DNA from: Nematostella vectensis | Lineage: Eukaryota; Cnidaria; Anthozoa; Actiniaria; Edwardsiidae | NCBI RefSeq assembly: GCF_932526225.1 | Contig: NC_064047.1 | Span: forward strand, 8,979,994 to 9,043,993 | Reading direction: 5' to 3' | DNA length: 64,000 nucleotides | Shown: piece after piece, positions 32,641 to 44,700 of the stretch | Position numbering within the stretch: the stretch's first letter is position 1 | Layout of the letters: each line of letters starts with the position of its first letter | The notes under the pieces: model-generated | What the model was told of the DNA's origin: nothing | The model's database searches: none | The model's input: the letters and a program-made list of their open reading frames with translations, nothing else | Translations under genes and position numbers: made by a program

Positions 32641-34916
32641 GTTACGTTACGTCAATAAAGGTTCCTTTCCGGTCCACGTGTTGTGTCCCTGGAGCGTCGC
32701 TTTTGGCAAAATGATCGATAGATCTAGCTCCTGCAGGTCTAGGAATATAATTTCTAACGGTGTTTAATCATTACAAATTGTCATGCATATGACCCCCCGC
32801 TTGAATTCAGTTTAAGTTAGTGGTAGGACCGATCGACCGCGAAAAATAAATACAAACAGACCTGGCTAAACTAGGAGATGTGTAGCGTGCGACGTAGTGA
32901 GCATTTGCCAAAAACGCAGCGCACGACAAATTTTAGTTTCTCCACTATCCGAGAAATTTGTTTACCACTGCTACAAGATTTGGCGCACGTTACAGTGGTA
33001 GGGTAGCTAAACAGTGGTAAGGAGGATTATTTCATTTTTTTTCTTGATTTTCCGAGTGATCTTCCCGTATCAAGATATTCCTGGTCCCAGTTTTGTGTAT
33101 ATTGTGCTGCCTGTGGTAGGGTTTGTAACTAGTTTCTAGGATTCCCAATTGATAAAGCAATTTGCTAAATTAATTTACCAGCTGTTCCTCTAAGCCAAAG
33201 ATTAGAGGATTATCTACCTGTTATCGGTCTTCTTAAACAGAAATATATGCCAACTGTCCAAATACGATTCCCGACTGAAGACTCTTGATATCTTATAAAA
33301 TTTATATTAGCTAAAATAAGGCCGGTCAGCACGCCGCCATTTTACGCTCACGCGAAATAGCGACTCACTCAAAGAATCCATTTCCATCAGCTAATTCAAA
33401 CAAGTGACTGAGATACTTTTAGTACAATATTTTTAATAAGGTATTACATTTTAATCATGTGTGGATATTTTGAAGTTTTCTTGCAACTTAACCGGTATAT
33501 GTTCAATTGTTAACAATAATAAAATGTGGTTTATCGACATTCTTGAATGTAGGGAGGTAACTCAGTTTACTCGACATGTCATTTGATTGTTAATTTTCTC
33601 ATGACTGCTTCTTTTTGGAAAACTGTTGCAATTTTCATGACACCCATAACCAAACAATTATGCTTTCTATTATGAGACGCCATAATGACTAAGTCACGTA
33701 GCCAAGCTCAAAACCGCAACAACACTTAGTTGGCTTCCTTACTCGAGCACGCACGTTCTCATATCTCAACGAGTTTCTTCGCATATTTCGCTTCGTTAAC
33801 TGGTAAAAACACTCAATACAAATACATTTTTGTCCCAGAAATAAAATTTTGTTATCCCCCTTCAGTCATTTTCCATTTTTACAACCTTATATTACATAGT
33901 TTTGGCGTGAAAGAGGTCGCTTTACCTAATACGTAACCCTTGTATTTTTCTCATAGTTTTGGCGGGAACGTGGTCGTCTGCATTCCGGCTCCGGAGACCA
34001 CAGTATACACACTTTACCTCACACGTTTGACGCAAAGATAAAGCATAATGGGATTTAGATAATGGAAAAGAGCACGCCGGTCGGTGAAGGGATTTTTTCC
34101 CCTAGTCCTCCCCCCACCGTAGAATGTGACCTCCTCTCTTTCCACTCTTCCTCTGGCGACCTTTTTGCTTTTCTTGTAGACAAGCTTGCTACTCGCCTGT
34201 TACTTCTTTTATTATTCATTGGAATGCTCTGACTGAGCTTGTCTTTCTATTTTCATAAAATATTTCATGAAAAAGAAGCAGCGCAATTAGAAGGCTAAAT
34301 CCAACCTCTAAAAGGGGGGGTCTGTCCCGTCCTACCTGCTGAAGGTTACCCAGAATCCCGAACGTTAATAAAATCCTGTTTCTCGGTTCTAAAATCAAGA
34401 CGATTTTCGGTTCCCGTATTACCCCTTATCTTAGTTTGAAAGCTTCTTGGGTCTAGGACAAACGCCGTTCTTTTCATATGCCGTTCCAAATGCAAATTAA
34501 CATAGAAAATCGAATGGGTTTATTCTCGTGCATTTACATTTAAAACGGTACATAAAAAGAACGCCGTCTAAATTAGGTCTTATTTTTCAAAGAATGCATT
34601 CCTAGCCTCATTCATGACCTAGAGGTGGTTATTAAAAGCAGCTCTGGTACCTGCGACTATTTATTTTCATATAACATGTGCGGGAACTAGAAACCTGCAA
34701 TACAATGCAGTGACGTAGCAACCCCGATTAGACTGTTTGTCGTACCTGTAGCAATTGTGGATTAATGGCCCCGCCAAGTCACGTCCTGTCGATTTACTAT
34801 GACGTCACTCAAATGAAGGTCGTTTGGGAACGACCATTTGATATAAGTGTTATAAGGGACATCTTAGGAGGTGTAATACTAATTCTAGCAAAAGCGAGGA
34901 ATCAGGCTATTGAAAG
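32641..34916. other. Intergenic DNA without a supported gene
   Basis: Contains short open frames of random look, AT-rich stretches and one GCCGCCATTTT (YY1-like, inverted) near 33333. I see nothing that joins into exons. Confidence 0.5.
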
Positions 34917-35210
34917 CAGGCGCGGATCCAGGATTTCAAAATGGGGGGTGGATAATGGCCGGATAGACGGCATATAACTGATCAAATGGTTCTGGGTAGG
35001 TCACTACACAGATCTTACAATACTTCACGCTGAATTGGATTTGTCACGTCAGCAAAGTCAAACAGGCGAAGGAAAATGGACACGGACACTCAGACATGTA
35101 TTTTCTTCAAACAAAGTGACTTTTCAATTTTTTTTTTACTCAAAAGGGGGGTGGATATCCACCCAATCCACTCCCCCCCCCCCCCCCCTGTATCCGCCCC
35201 TGGAAAGAAA
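34917..35210. mobile_element. MITE-like element with GGCGCGGATCCAGG ends
   Basis: Left GCAGGCGCGGATCCAGG and right CCTGTATCCGCCCCTGG form imperfect inverted ends. The long C-run next to the right end mirrors G-runs in sister elements. Confidence 0.65.
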
Positions 35211-35289
35211 AGCATAGCCACATTCTAGAGAGAAGAACTCAACCCAATTCGAAAATCGATCAGGGATAAAATCAGTTGATATCAGTAGA

Positions 35290-35575
35290 TATCTAGAACC
35301 CCTATCAAAAATTGTTCACGTCTAGATATTAAATGATCTGCCCCTATCAAAATTTATCCCCGCCTAGATATCAAATGATCTGCCCCTATCAAATGTTGTT
35401 CCCATCTAGATATCAAATGATCTGCCCCAATCAAATGTTGTTCCCATCTAGATATCAAATGATCTGCCCCTATCAAAAGCTGTCCTACGATCTCCACTAA
35501 AAAGAGAGACGTTCGAGGCTCTGGAACAAGTGCCAAGCTGTCCCCGTCTAGATATCAAATGATCTGCCCCTCATT
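35290..35575. repeat. About 52-bp minisatellite, five copies
   Basis: Units repeat TAGATATCAAATGATCTGCC followed by CC-x-ATCAAA. One unit is interrupted near 35490-35545. Confidence 0.88.
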
Positions 35576-36675
35576 TACATAACAATACAGGCCTCCTCTG
35601 CTTCCAGTGAAGCCGAAAGATACCCTGTAGACCTAAACAGCTTATTTGCTATTCAAACGTTGTGTGGGGGATTGGGTCGAGTCGAAAAGCGGACAGCATG
35701 CTTGGACGATTTTAGGGGACGCCATTTAACATGGCGTCGGTTCACTTAACAATCTCCGAAGCTAATCTAATTTGTTTAAATTTTGATGAATCTAATGGTT
35801 TCGGGGTCACCCTCCTTAGCGATAAACCACTGCCGCAAAGGAGACTTATGCACAGCGCGGTCGGCCAGGGCTGATATGCTTGACCCAACCTCGTACCCAG
35901 GGTCTTCTGGGTAATTTTCAGTATGGTCTAACGACACCCTGGACGAGGTAAGGTTTTCCCGCTAGATTGTGACTTTGAATTTTGAAGCCAGTCTTTTCAA
36001 TTGCCTTTTGATTATCATTTTTTTATCAATTAGTTATGTCGGTTGTGCGCGCAAACAAAAGACGAAAGTATTTGCTTGCTATGCATAGGATATTCAACAG
36101 TGGGGAAACATTGCCTCGTGGTGTTTAATTTTAAAATATATCATCTAAGATAGCGTAGTTTGTAGTCATATTTCAATTTTAGAAACTCAAACTTTGGGTG
36201 ACGATGTCTTTTTGTTTACGCTATTATTGAGTCGGTATCTCTTCTTACTTCACTTTCACTTCCGGTATCTCTTCTCGCGTCACTTCTACTTCCGGATCAA
36301 AAGACAAAATAAAATTCTTTAACGATCTCACTGCTTGATATAATTCCTTCCATCAACTCAACATAAGGAAGCTGAGGAACCGGTATTTCTTGTTATTCTC
36401 ATCCTACTATCGGGACCTATAATTTATAACGATTTCCCCTTTGGCATTTATTCTAGAAAGAGCTTTCATTAATCGGAAACCTATACATACGCTTTCTGTC
36501 ACATGAGTCCTAGAGCCGTAGTTAATCTCTGAGGATAAATGAAAAGCTCCTTAATTTATGGCTGCTATTTTTTAATGATAATAAAAATTTACCATCTTGC
36601 AATGCTTGACAAAGTTTGCATTTTTAATTACTGTAGACTAGTCTCCTTTACAGCCGTCCGCGTTTGTAATTCCAC
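35576..36675. other. Intergenic DNA, nothing recognised
   Basis: No gene or clear repeat. TACTTCCGG-type words occur twice near 36255-36295 (CACTTCCGGTATCTCTTCT and a variant). Confidence 0.45.
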
Positions 36676-36718
36676 TAGCCTACGTGTAGCCGCTGACTCA
36701 GCGGCTCCACGTAGGCTA
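36676..36718. repeat. 21-bp palindrome with one mismatch
   Basis: TAGCCTACGTGTAGCCGCTG and its near reverse complement around a single C. Confidence 0.9.
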
Positions 36719-36842
36719 AAATTCGACAGGCCCTTTGGACTCAAACTGTGGGGTTATATTTCCCATCAAAAAGGGACGCTCATGTGACCAGCACTTCCGC
36801 ACGTGAGCTAGCCCAGCTGAAACAGTTACTGGAGTAGCCTAC

Positions 36843-36960
36843 CTGTAGGCTTTTATAGTTTTTCCGGCACGAAAACCCCCAAAACTCGGTGAAAAATATG
36901 TGGTATGCGAACTCAGAGTTTTCGGGGTTTTCGTGCCGGAAAAACTATAAAAGCCTACAG
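36843..36960. mobile_element. Foldback MITE with perfect 37-bp arms
   Basis: CTGTAGGCTTTTATAGTTTT and onward to 36879 is repeated inverted, without mismatch, at 36924-36960. The loop includes ATGTGGTATGCGAACTC. A degenerate half copy lies at 15491-15550. Confidence 0.88.
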
Positions 36961-39480
36961 CTACATTTAGGCTATTACTGGAGAGGCGATAAAGGCTAGC
37001 TCGCGTGGCCAATCTGTTTTGCGTGACTTGACACATTGTGATAGTACTCGGTTAGTGACGTGACTCGTGTGATAGAACAACGTTTGAGAGGCCCCATAAT
37101 ACGCTGACGCGCTATAACCCACTAGGCCACCCGTGATTAATACTTTTTTTTATAATAAAACCTTTCCCTTATCAGTTACATTCAATTTGTCACTTAGAAA
37201 AATTAGCCCTAAAATTAGCCCTAAAATACTGAGTCTCACTCACCTTACCTTACTTTTGTTAAACCAACCGTTTTGTGGTATTCAGTACACCTCTGACATA
37301 CGGTTAGTTGTAGAGCCAATCGTGCCTTCGGTGATATTCCATATTCTATAGGCATAAATGTATGTATGCTGTAGAAATGGAGGGGATGTGGCGGGATTTG
37401 GAGTCCGCAATTCCGTCTAGCCACGTGAGTAGCGCCGAGTGAACATGTGATTTGGACTAGGCATGTGTATGACTAACCTTCGTGGTAATCACAACTCGTA
37501 AAATCCTATTATGTGCGGGGAAAATGTATACAAATTAATTCCTATTTATATAAAAAAAAATGAAATTAATGAAGGTTTATCAATCTCAAATATATTTATT
37601 TCTTTACATTAAATTTATCATATCATCTCAACTTATAATGAATTTTTCCATCCATTATGTGAACATATTACTGCGGCAATTAAAGTTTCCATCCTAATTT
37701 AAGTCTGTTAGAATAATGTTTTCTCGTCTAGCGCCAAGAAATCTAGGGTCGATCTCTAGCTTTTTCCTCAACCTTCTATGCTGTGAGTGCTTAGTCTCGG
37801 CCGATGGAGTCTAGCAACGGCAGAAAATATAGTCTACAACTATACAAGAAATCCACATTGAAATAACTTGGCCCCCTCCCAACTCATAGCTTCCTTTCAG
37901 TCTTCCAGTTCTACTTTAGAAGTTCCCATCATATTCAACGATAAGTTTTCGGAAATCAGGCGGAAAGATAAACACCTAGCTTTTTTCCGGACAATATCTA
38001 GTCGCGTAGCTCACCATACAAAGCAAGTAAATGAAACTATACAAAGTACTGCAATTTGAAATTATGCGAGCAAACGATGTCAGAAAACTACGCCCGTCAT
38101 TTAATTAATTTAATTCAATTTGTGTCTGCCCTGAAGAAGTCTTATTAAAGACGAAAATTTGGCAGAGTGTATTATTATCCCCGTCATTCAATTGATATTC
38201 TAATGGAAATCTTTTTCGTGTAATTGGTCAGTACTTTGTAACAAGGCCTTGCGTGTTTTTACCCCAATCAAAACCCCCAAAAGGGTTTGATTGACAAAAG
38301 CCAATGTAATGCACTCTGACTATTGAATATCCTTAGCGTGAGCTCACATACATGGAGTAATGAGGTAGAGCGTGCGTCATGCGCGAAATGAGGTCTAGTC
38401 GAACAGTCTACATAAATAAATGGTCTAATTTTGCGTAGTAGCTGCGCCGCCTAAAGGGTGACCCCAAAAAAAATACGACTTGTTCTGGATCCGTGAATTT
38501 TTCCTGGAAACGACTTTTTCGCAGAACCACCGCAGCTGCCTCTTTAAAAATTGATAAACTTTCGTTAATTTTTTTTTTTTAAAGTTCGAAGGGTTTTCAA
38601 GGGTTATTGTCCTCTTCGGCGGCCATATATGAGACATATATATGGCCCAAATAAGTGATATTTTTAATTCGATATTTAATGAAAAATGACAACGATGTTT
38701 TCAGGTGACTCTTAATTCTACTTTTAATTCAGGGGCGATATTGTATCATAGCGGGAAGTTAGCGGGAGTCCAAGCTATCTGGGTTTTAGTTCAAAGTATA
38801 CAGGTAAAAATAAGTGAAAATTGGGATCAAATCCGAGGTAAATCGGACTGAGTGAGCTGAATCTTCTGCGATGTGATGTCTCGCTCACGTTAGCAAGATT
38901 ACGGTGCTTAAATGACTAATGTAAACGCTACAATTAGTGCAGTCCCAACTTTGTGGTCGCGGCTTAAAATGCGATTACGTATTCAATTAACAATCGCCCC
39001 ACCGAAAATATTAATTAATCAAGCCTATTGAATTACAAGATTGCGTACGTCTGATCAACTTTTATGGTCATGAAAATCTAGTTCCGGTTGTAAACCGGAA
39101 ACAATTGAAATTTCGATAGGCAGGTTTATATGACATCATTGGTGGATTGGGTGGATTGGTTCATGGGATTGTGAATTTCTTACTGGGGTGTGCGCTTTTG
39201 CGTGAGTTATTGCTATTTCACTTTCGCGTGATGTGAGTGTGTCGATCTTGTCGCAAAAGCACGGGCTATTATCAAGCAATACACGTCTTGGAAGAGTAAT
39301 AGAGCGTGGGCGAACGGCCATGACATGCGAACCAGCGAGCCCTCACGATTGGCCTATCGTTCTGAGGCGATGCGCTATATTGATCGGTTTTTCTTATTGG
39401 TTACAGTATATAGGAGGAGCTATAATGTCCGTCAAAGAATAATTTAAACCAATCAGCACCCTCTTTAGTATTGCCCATGA
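36961..39480. other. Intergenic DNA upstream of FoxO
   Basis: AT-rich, without joinable exons. Distal control elements for FoxO may lie here, but none can be named from sequence alone. Confidence 0.45.
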
Positions 39481-39487
39481 CAACACA

Positions 39488-39495
39488 TGACGTCA
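39488..39495 (+). promoter_or_regulatory. CRE site TGACGTCA upstream of FoxO
   Basis: A perfect palindromic CREB/ATF site 142 bases before the FoxO start codon, within a region that becomes less AT-rich. Function is inferred from motif and position. Confidence 0.5.
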
Positions 39496-39636
39496 CATTG
39501 TAGTTAATTTCCGAGCTCTAAATCCGCGAGGCGAAAATTCTTCGTTTGGCCGGCGAGCATGAAAGTGCAGTCTTAGAGTTGTGTTTTGTCACATATGCAC
39601 TGATTTTGAGGTATAGATCTGACACAAAGTATAGTC

Positions 39637-39978
39637 ATGGATGTAATAGAAGTAGATCTACTGCAGGAAAGACGTGACAATCGTCCGAGGTCTAATACAT
39701 GGCCATTGCCCGAGCCTCCTGATTTTCGAGCCCCTCCAAAACCCGAGCCTGAACCTACAAACTCTGAGCAAGAACCATTGAAACAAGTAGCTAGCGAACC
39801 CAAGAAAAGCTCACGAAAGAACGCATGGGGGAATTACTCCTATGCAGATCTCATAACACAAGCTATTCAGAGTTCTCCCGAAAAGCGGTTGACTCTATCG
39901 CAAATTTACGACTGGATGGTGAATAGTGTGCCGTATTTTCGCGACAAAGGTGATAGCAATAGTTCGGCTGGGTGGAAG
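39637..39978 (+). CDS. FoxO: FoxO coding exon 1
   Basis: 114 codons, from [15 protein letters not shown] to the GWK of the forkhead. Donor GTAAGA, phase 0. Confidence 0.97.
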
Positions 39979-41493
39979 GTAAGATGGGTTCTATTTTGAA
40001 GATATCGTTTCGCTGTATAGCGTTATACTACTAGTGAGGCATGCTAGCAAGCGGTTTGACTTTAATTGAGTTGACTTTAACGATAAAAGAGACGATTTCA
40101 ACTGTTATTTATTGTGTGTACACTTTCTATTTCCTTGCAGAATTCGATTCGACACAATCTCTCCTTACACAGTAAATTTGTACGCGTACAAAACGAGGGC
40201 AACGGAAAAAGCTCATGGTGGGTGTTAAATCCAGATGCCAAGGGAGCAAAGACAAGTCGAAGGAGATCCGGATCACTGGATTCTGCGCAAAAATCTACCG
40301 AGAAACGCCGGGGACGATCTAAGGAAGATAAAATTAAGGAGGAGAGCGATCGACCTGGCAGTCCGAGACTTAACGTAGGAAGACTCAATCGTTCTGGCTC
40401 GCCGGGCAATATTTCCCCTACTAGTTCGAGCTCCGATTCACTTCTAACGGTTCCAGAATTAGTCGAAAGCGACTCTCCGTTGCCGTTCCCGTTAAATGAT
40501 AGTTTTGGGAGGCCAAGGACGTCGTCGAATGCGTCTACCGTAAGCAGCATTGGCGGGAGACTATCGCCTATTCCTGCTCATGACGACGAAGATTACGAAT
40601 TCGACGCCACTGTATCTCCTTCGGTTGCTCCTAATATGCCTTCTAACCCTGCGGCCGAAGAATTAACCGAGCTGGCCGACGGCATGACTTTGGAAACGTC
40701 TTATAGCCTTGAAAATCATCCACTTAAACGCAGCCTCTCGCCTGGTAATAATTTACTACACCAACCAGGGAGGACTCCACCGGTAGAAATGAACATATCT
40801 AACCCAAGATCTACGAATTTAACCAATGGATTCGACTCTAGCTTTGACAGTGGATTTTTCCAGCCTGCACGGACGCAGACACAAAGCTCAATAACACAAG
40901 AAATGAGTCCAATGCCTGTTTCTCATCCTACTAGTTATAGTACTATGAGAGTAAATAGGTCCTTGCAATTTCAAAACAACTACCCACAACATCAGCCTTT
41001 GGCCGGCCAAAACAACCATTCTTTGCTGGCTTTCCCTACTAATGGGCACAGAGATACTGAAATGGAGATTCAAACAAGTTCCAACCAGCAGATAAACCTT
41101 TATGACAGCTATAACCCGAATTTTAATACATGCAACACTACCACAAACCCCAATCAGAATCATATCAACAACATAGCCAATAGCTATGGAAACTTTATGC
41201 AACAAATGACTACCAACAACTCTGCGTTCAACTCGTTACAAAACCTCAACCAGCAACTGGGTCCGGGTCAACGGAACATGCAGAATCAACTAGAGTTTAT
41301 GAACGAGAAATTCCCAAGTGACCTCGAGTTGGACTGTTTTGAAGGTGAACTTGAATGTGATATGGATACAATCATCTCTAGCGAACTCAATATGGGGGAT
41401 GGTGGGTTCGACTTTAATTTTGAACAACTTGTCGCATCTGCACCCAACAACCCCCCAGTAACGGTTGGAGAGTTTTCAGCAAAGCTGTACTAA
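39637..41493 (+). CDS. FoxO: FoxO forkhead transcription factor, two coding exons, 564 residues
   Basis: FoxO is the forkhead factor controlled by insulin/PI3K-AKT signalling and acts in the nucleus on stress, metabolism and stem-cell genes. Exon 1 (39637-39978) and exon 2 (40141-41493) join at [12 protein letters not shown], the intron position typical of FOXO genes. The forkhead domain spans about residues 62-150, with recognition helix [13 protein letters not shown] at 115-127. All three AKT sites are present: RPRSNT (Thr21), RRRSGS (Ser159) and RPRTSS (Ser243), the last followed by NASTVS. A basic patch KRRGRSK lies just after the domain. The C-terminal activation motif at 508-541 includes [12 protein letters not shown] and DFNF. 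Length is between that of vertebrate FOXO4 and FOXO1. The start is the first ATG in the frame and lies just before the AKT site. Confidence 0.97.
40141..41493 (+). CDS. FoxO: FoxO coding exon 2
   Basis: 450 codons and TAA. TTGCAG acceptor after a short 162-base intron. Carries the recognition helix, two AKT sites, a long Asn/Gln/Ser-rich middle and the C-terminal activation motif. Confidence 0.97.
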   Translation, partial: NSIRHNLSLHSKFVRVQNEGNGKSSWWVLNPDAKGAKTSRRRSGSLDSAQKSTEKRRGRSKEDKIKEESDRPGSPRLNVGRLNRSGSPGNISPTSSSSDSLLTVPELVESDSPLPFPLNDSFGRPRTSSNASTVSSIGGRLSPIPAHDDEDYEFDATVSPSVAPNMPSNPAAEELTELADGMTLETSYSLENHPLKRSLSPGNNLLHQPGRTPPVEMNISNPRSTNLTNGFDSSFDSGFFQPARTQTQSSITQEMSPMPVSHPTSYSTMRVNRSLQFQNNYPQHQPLAGQNNHSLLAFPTNGHRDTEMEIQTSSNQQINLYDSYNPNFNTCNTTTNPNQNHINNIANSYGNFMQQMTTNNSAFNSLQNLNQQLGPGQRNMQNQLEFMNEKFPSDLELDCFEGELECDMDTIISSELNMGDGGFDFNFEQLVASAPNNPPVTVGEFSAKLY

Positions 41494-44400
41494 AGCATTA
41501 AAGTGCCTACATACGAAGTAGTTAAAAAGAATTATACAATTATATATAGGTTGCTAAAGTTTCCTTGCGCATCAGTCTTATATAAAACATATACATATAT
41601 ATATTTTTGCTAAAATGTTTTACCAGATATTTTATGTAGAGGATTTTGCTGTGTGTGGTAAATGTATGCAATCATATTTGCTGGTATTTTATATTTGTGG
41701 TACACCATTTTAATTTTACATTTAGTGTTGGGTTACCAGTCTGGTTCTTAAGACCCAAAGGTTTCTGTAGTCAAAGTGGCTTTATATCTCAGCCACATAG
41801 CAAAAACCAGAGATCCTGAGTCTATTCTATAAAAGGCTATGATAATTTTGAAACATAAGTTCACATTTGTACATTTGCTGTGGCATCATCTAATTGGATT
41901 AATTGGATTGTTGTAATTAATCTTGGACGGCCAGATAAGGTTTCTGCAATCCCCTTTATCATTCTCCAGACATTACTGTGAATGATCTAAACCTTGATCT
42001 CATACAGAGTTTGTAGCAGCAGCTAAAATGTCTTAGAGATTCATCACAGTATGGCATTAACATTGTTCATCTTAATCCTTGTGATTAAGATTTGGAAGAA
42101 AGACAATGTTTGTTTCCAAATTATTGTCCATTTATTTTCAAACTTGCAGAACTATACTAACATCATCATAAACTCTTTTGAGAATTTAATACATAGTATT
42201 GATAATTACGAGACCCAGAGTTGTGCAATATTAGTAGACCTAGAATTCATTTATACATGCTTTGATACTTCAATGTACTGAATCCAAGACCGAGTGTAAT
42301 TGCAATCTTACTGTATCAGGAATAACATGAAAGTTGTAGTTCATCATTTTAGATGGATAGTATATAGAAAAATTATAGATTGAGTCATTATATCTCTTTT
42401 CTAGTCCACATTGAATTTAATTTCTAAGTAAACCCCTTGTCATATATTACTTTAATTAAAGACACTACACATGCATCTATCGAGCTAGTAAGGTTACAAT
42501 ATTTTAAATCCCTGATGCATTCTCTATTTTCATTTTGATTGCACATGCAAAAAGCCATGTGCTTTCCTTGCTTCATTAAGCAGGTTTATGCTAATTTCAT
42601 TTTGAAGCAGCATGAATTAGCTTTCAACTTTAGAAGTACCTGTGTGTTTTTGGCAGGTCTCTGAGCTATTCATAATCACATAGAGGCTCTAATTGTGTAA
42701 ATGCCAAGACCTATTGTTTTTGAAACACTTATCAATTGAAAATCCTTGTTCCAGCTGCTAACCCTATGGAGCTATTTCTATCTTGTAATGTTTTGGCATT
42801 TGCTAATTATTTCAATTCTTTTAAGCTTCATTTCAAGAACCCCTACTGATTACTTTACTCCCCTTTATGATGCCTGTTTTGTTCTGAAATGATACTAATT
42901 TTATACAGCAGTAATAATTTTGACAGGCATGCTAGGTGCATCTATCTTAAAGAGGAATTTTTTTCAGAAGAATGTATTTATCTACAAAAATAAGCCTACT
43001 GAATTTCAAGCTATAAAATCAGCTTAATATGGGGACTGCTAATGAACAGTTAAATATCGTAAACTTGCTGTGGATTTGTGCTTGCAATAGACTGATGTAC
43101 TGTTGTTATCTGATCCATCTTATTTGATGAGGTTACCTTGTGGTCAAACCATGCATGTGCATGTTTTAAGAAGTATGAAAAACCTTAGACAAGGTCACGA
43201 AGCCAGTCACTCATCTTATTATGAAGGTAGCTAATTCTAGTTGTTAAACCATGTATAACAGTTAGATTATGTTATCAAATATTTCAGCAGTCTACTGTAC
43301 ACAAATGGAACTATGCTCGGATAGTTTTACAACAGCATCTCTTTTTATTTCAATGAATATCACAAAAAATAGACAAAGTCACAAAGCCAGTTTCTCTATA
43401 GAGAGGGGAGCTTTGTGATTGTTAAACCATGTAGAACAGTTTGATTATTTTATCAATCATTTTAACAGACTAATGGACACAAATTGGATTATGCTTGAAT
43501 AGTCATGTATAAAGCATCTCTTTTAATTTTATTTCCAACCATGTCATGAAAACAAAAAATCTTAATTCACACTTGCTAGAGCAACAATTTAAATCTATAT
43601 ACACCTTTAACAATACTGAGAAAATGATTTTAATACAAACGTAATCAAGCAATGATTAAATATGGTTTCTATACACCTTAAGCAATGTAGAGTGAATTAA
43701 ATGCATTTGCAATGCAAATCTTTCTATAAGATTGAACTGCATTTTTTGTGATTAATGCTCGCTGCTTATTAAGGACCTTGCATAGACATAGAAATACCAA
43801 ACTGTATAAACTTGGTTCTATGAAGACACATGTTTTGGGGCTAAAGGGATAATTTTTTTTGTAATTGGGATAATTGTTTTTTTACTTTTTTAGTGAAAGA
43901 AAAAATACAAAAAGAAAATTTATCACAATTACATCTTGCATGTGCTTCTATACACTTCCTCCATTTTTAGTTTAATTTCACGTTTAAAATTAATTTTTTT
44001 CTGTATATTCAAGCAAATTTGTTTTCTTGAATAATACTGAAATATCACTAATATAGAAAGTGGTATTTGGTACATTAAGTGGCTCTCTTAAATTAAAAAT
44101 TTAGGACAAAAATAGTTGCACTTTCTCTAAATTAGTATGTGTTTTTTTTAATTATTTGTTCCACACAAAAAGAAAAAAAGCACTAAACTAGGAGAAACGT
44201 GATAGTTAGTATACGGAAAAGCTTGCATGGTCATTTCCCTTTACCATTTATAGCCAACCATTCAATATACATTTATATATCCTTATTCTTTTATCATATT
44301 CGTGTTTCGAAATAGTTTTGAAGTTCTTCAAGATTCAAGCTTTCTATCCAAAAAGGAAGCAGCCAAAAACAGTAAATGTATGAGACATTTAAATTATGAG

Positions 44401-44700
44401 ATATTTAAAATAAAGGAGAAAATGCATACGCCTCCTCCATGCGCCCGCGCAAGCGGCACCCCTTATCTTTTAAAAAGCTCGGGATTCCTGTGCTCAGGAA
44501 GCCCAAATGTAAAATTCGATACAGCCGAAAACATGACGAGGGCTGCGAAAAGACTTTTTGCCGCCATGGTATTTTTTCTTCTTTTTTGCCCACGCTTTTT
44601 CCGTGATTGTTCGACACATGTACACACGAAAAACTAAATAGAATCGGGTCTGAAGGGGGAACTAAAACCGAGTTACCAGGGGCCCGAGGTACATGGGTCG
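41494..44700 (+). other. AT-rich FoxO 3' UTR and downstream DNA
   Basis: Very AT-rich, without coding features. No canonical AATAAA was found close to the stop. ATTAAA variants occur near 42456 and 43656. The real end of the transcript cannot be set from sequence. A 185-base tandem duplication lies at 43187-43540. Confidence 0.5.
43187..43540. repeat. Tandem duplication of about 185 bases
   Basis: The order AGACAA-GTCAC-AAGCCAGT, TTGTTAAACCATGT, AACAGTT-GATTAT, TGGACACAAATTGG-like and GCATCTCTTTT occurs twice, with many substitutions. Confidence 0.8.

Noticed and set aside
40098-40550. 150-residue open frame on the minus strand
   Set aside because: It is the antisense shadow of FoxO exon 2, and the plus-strand frame has clear domain matches.
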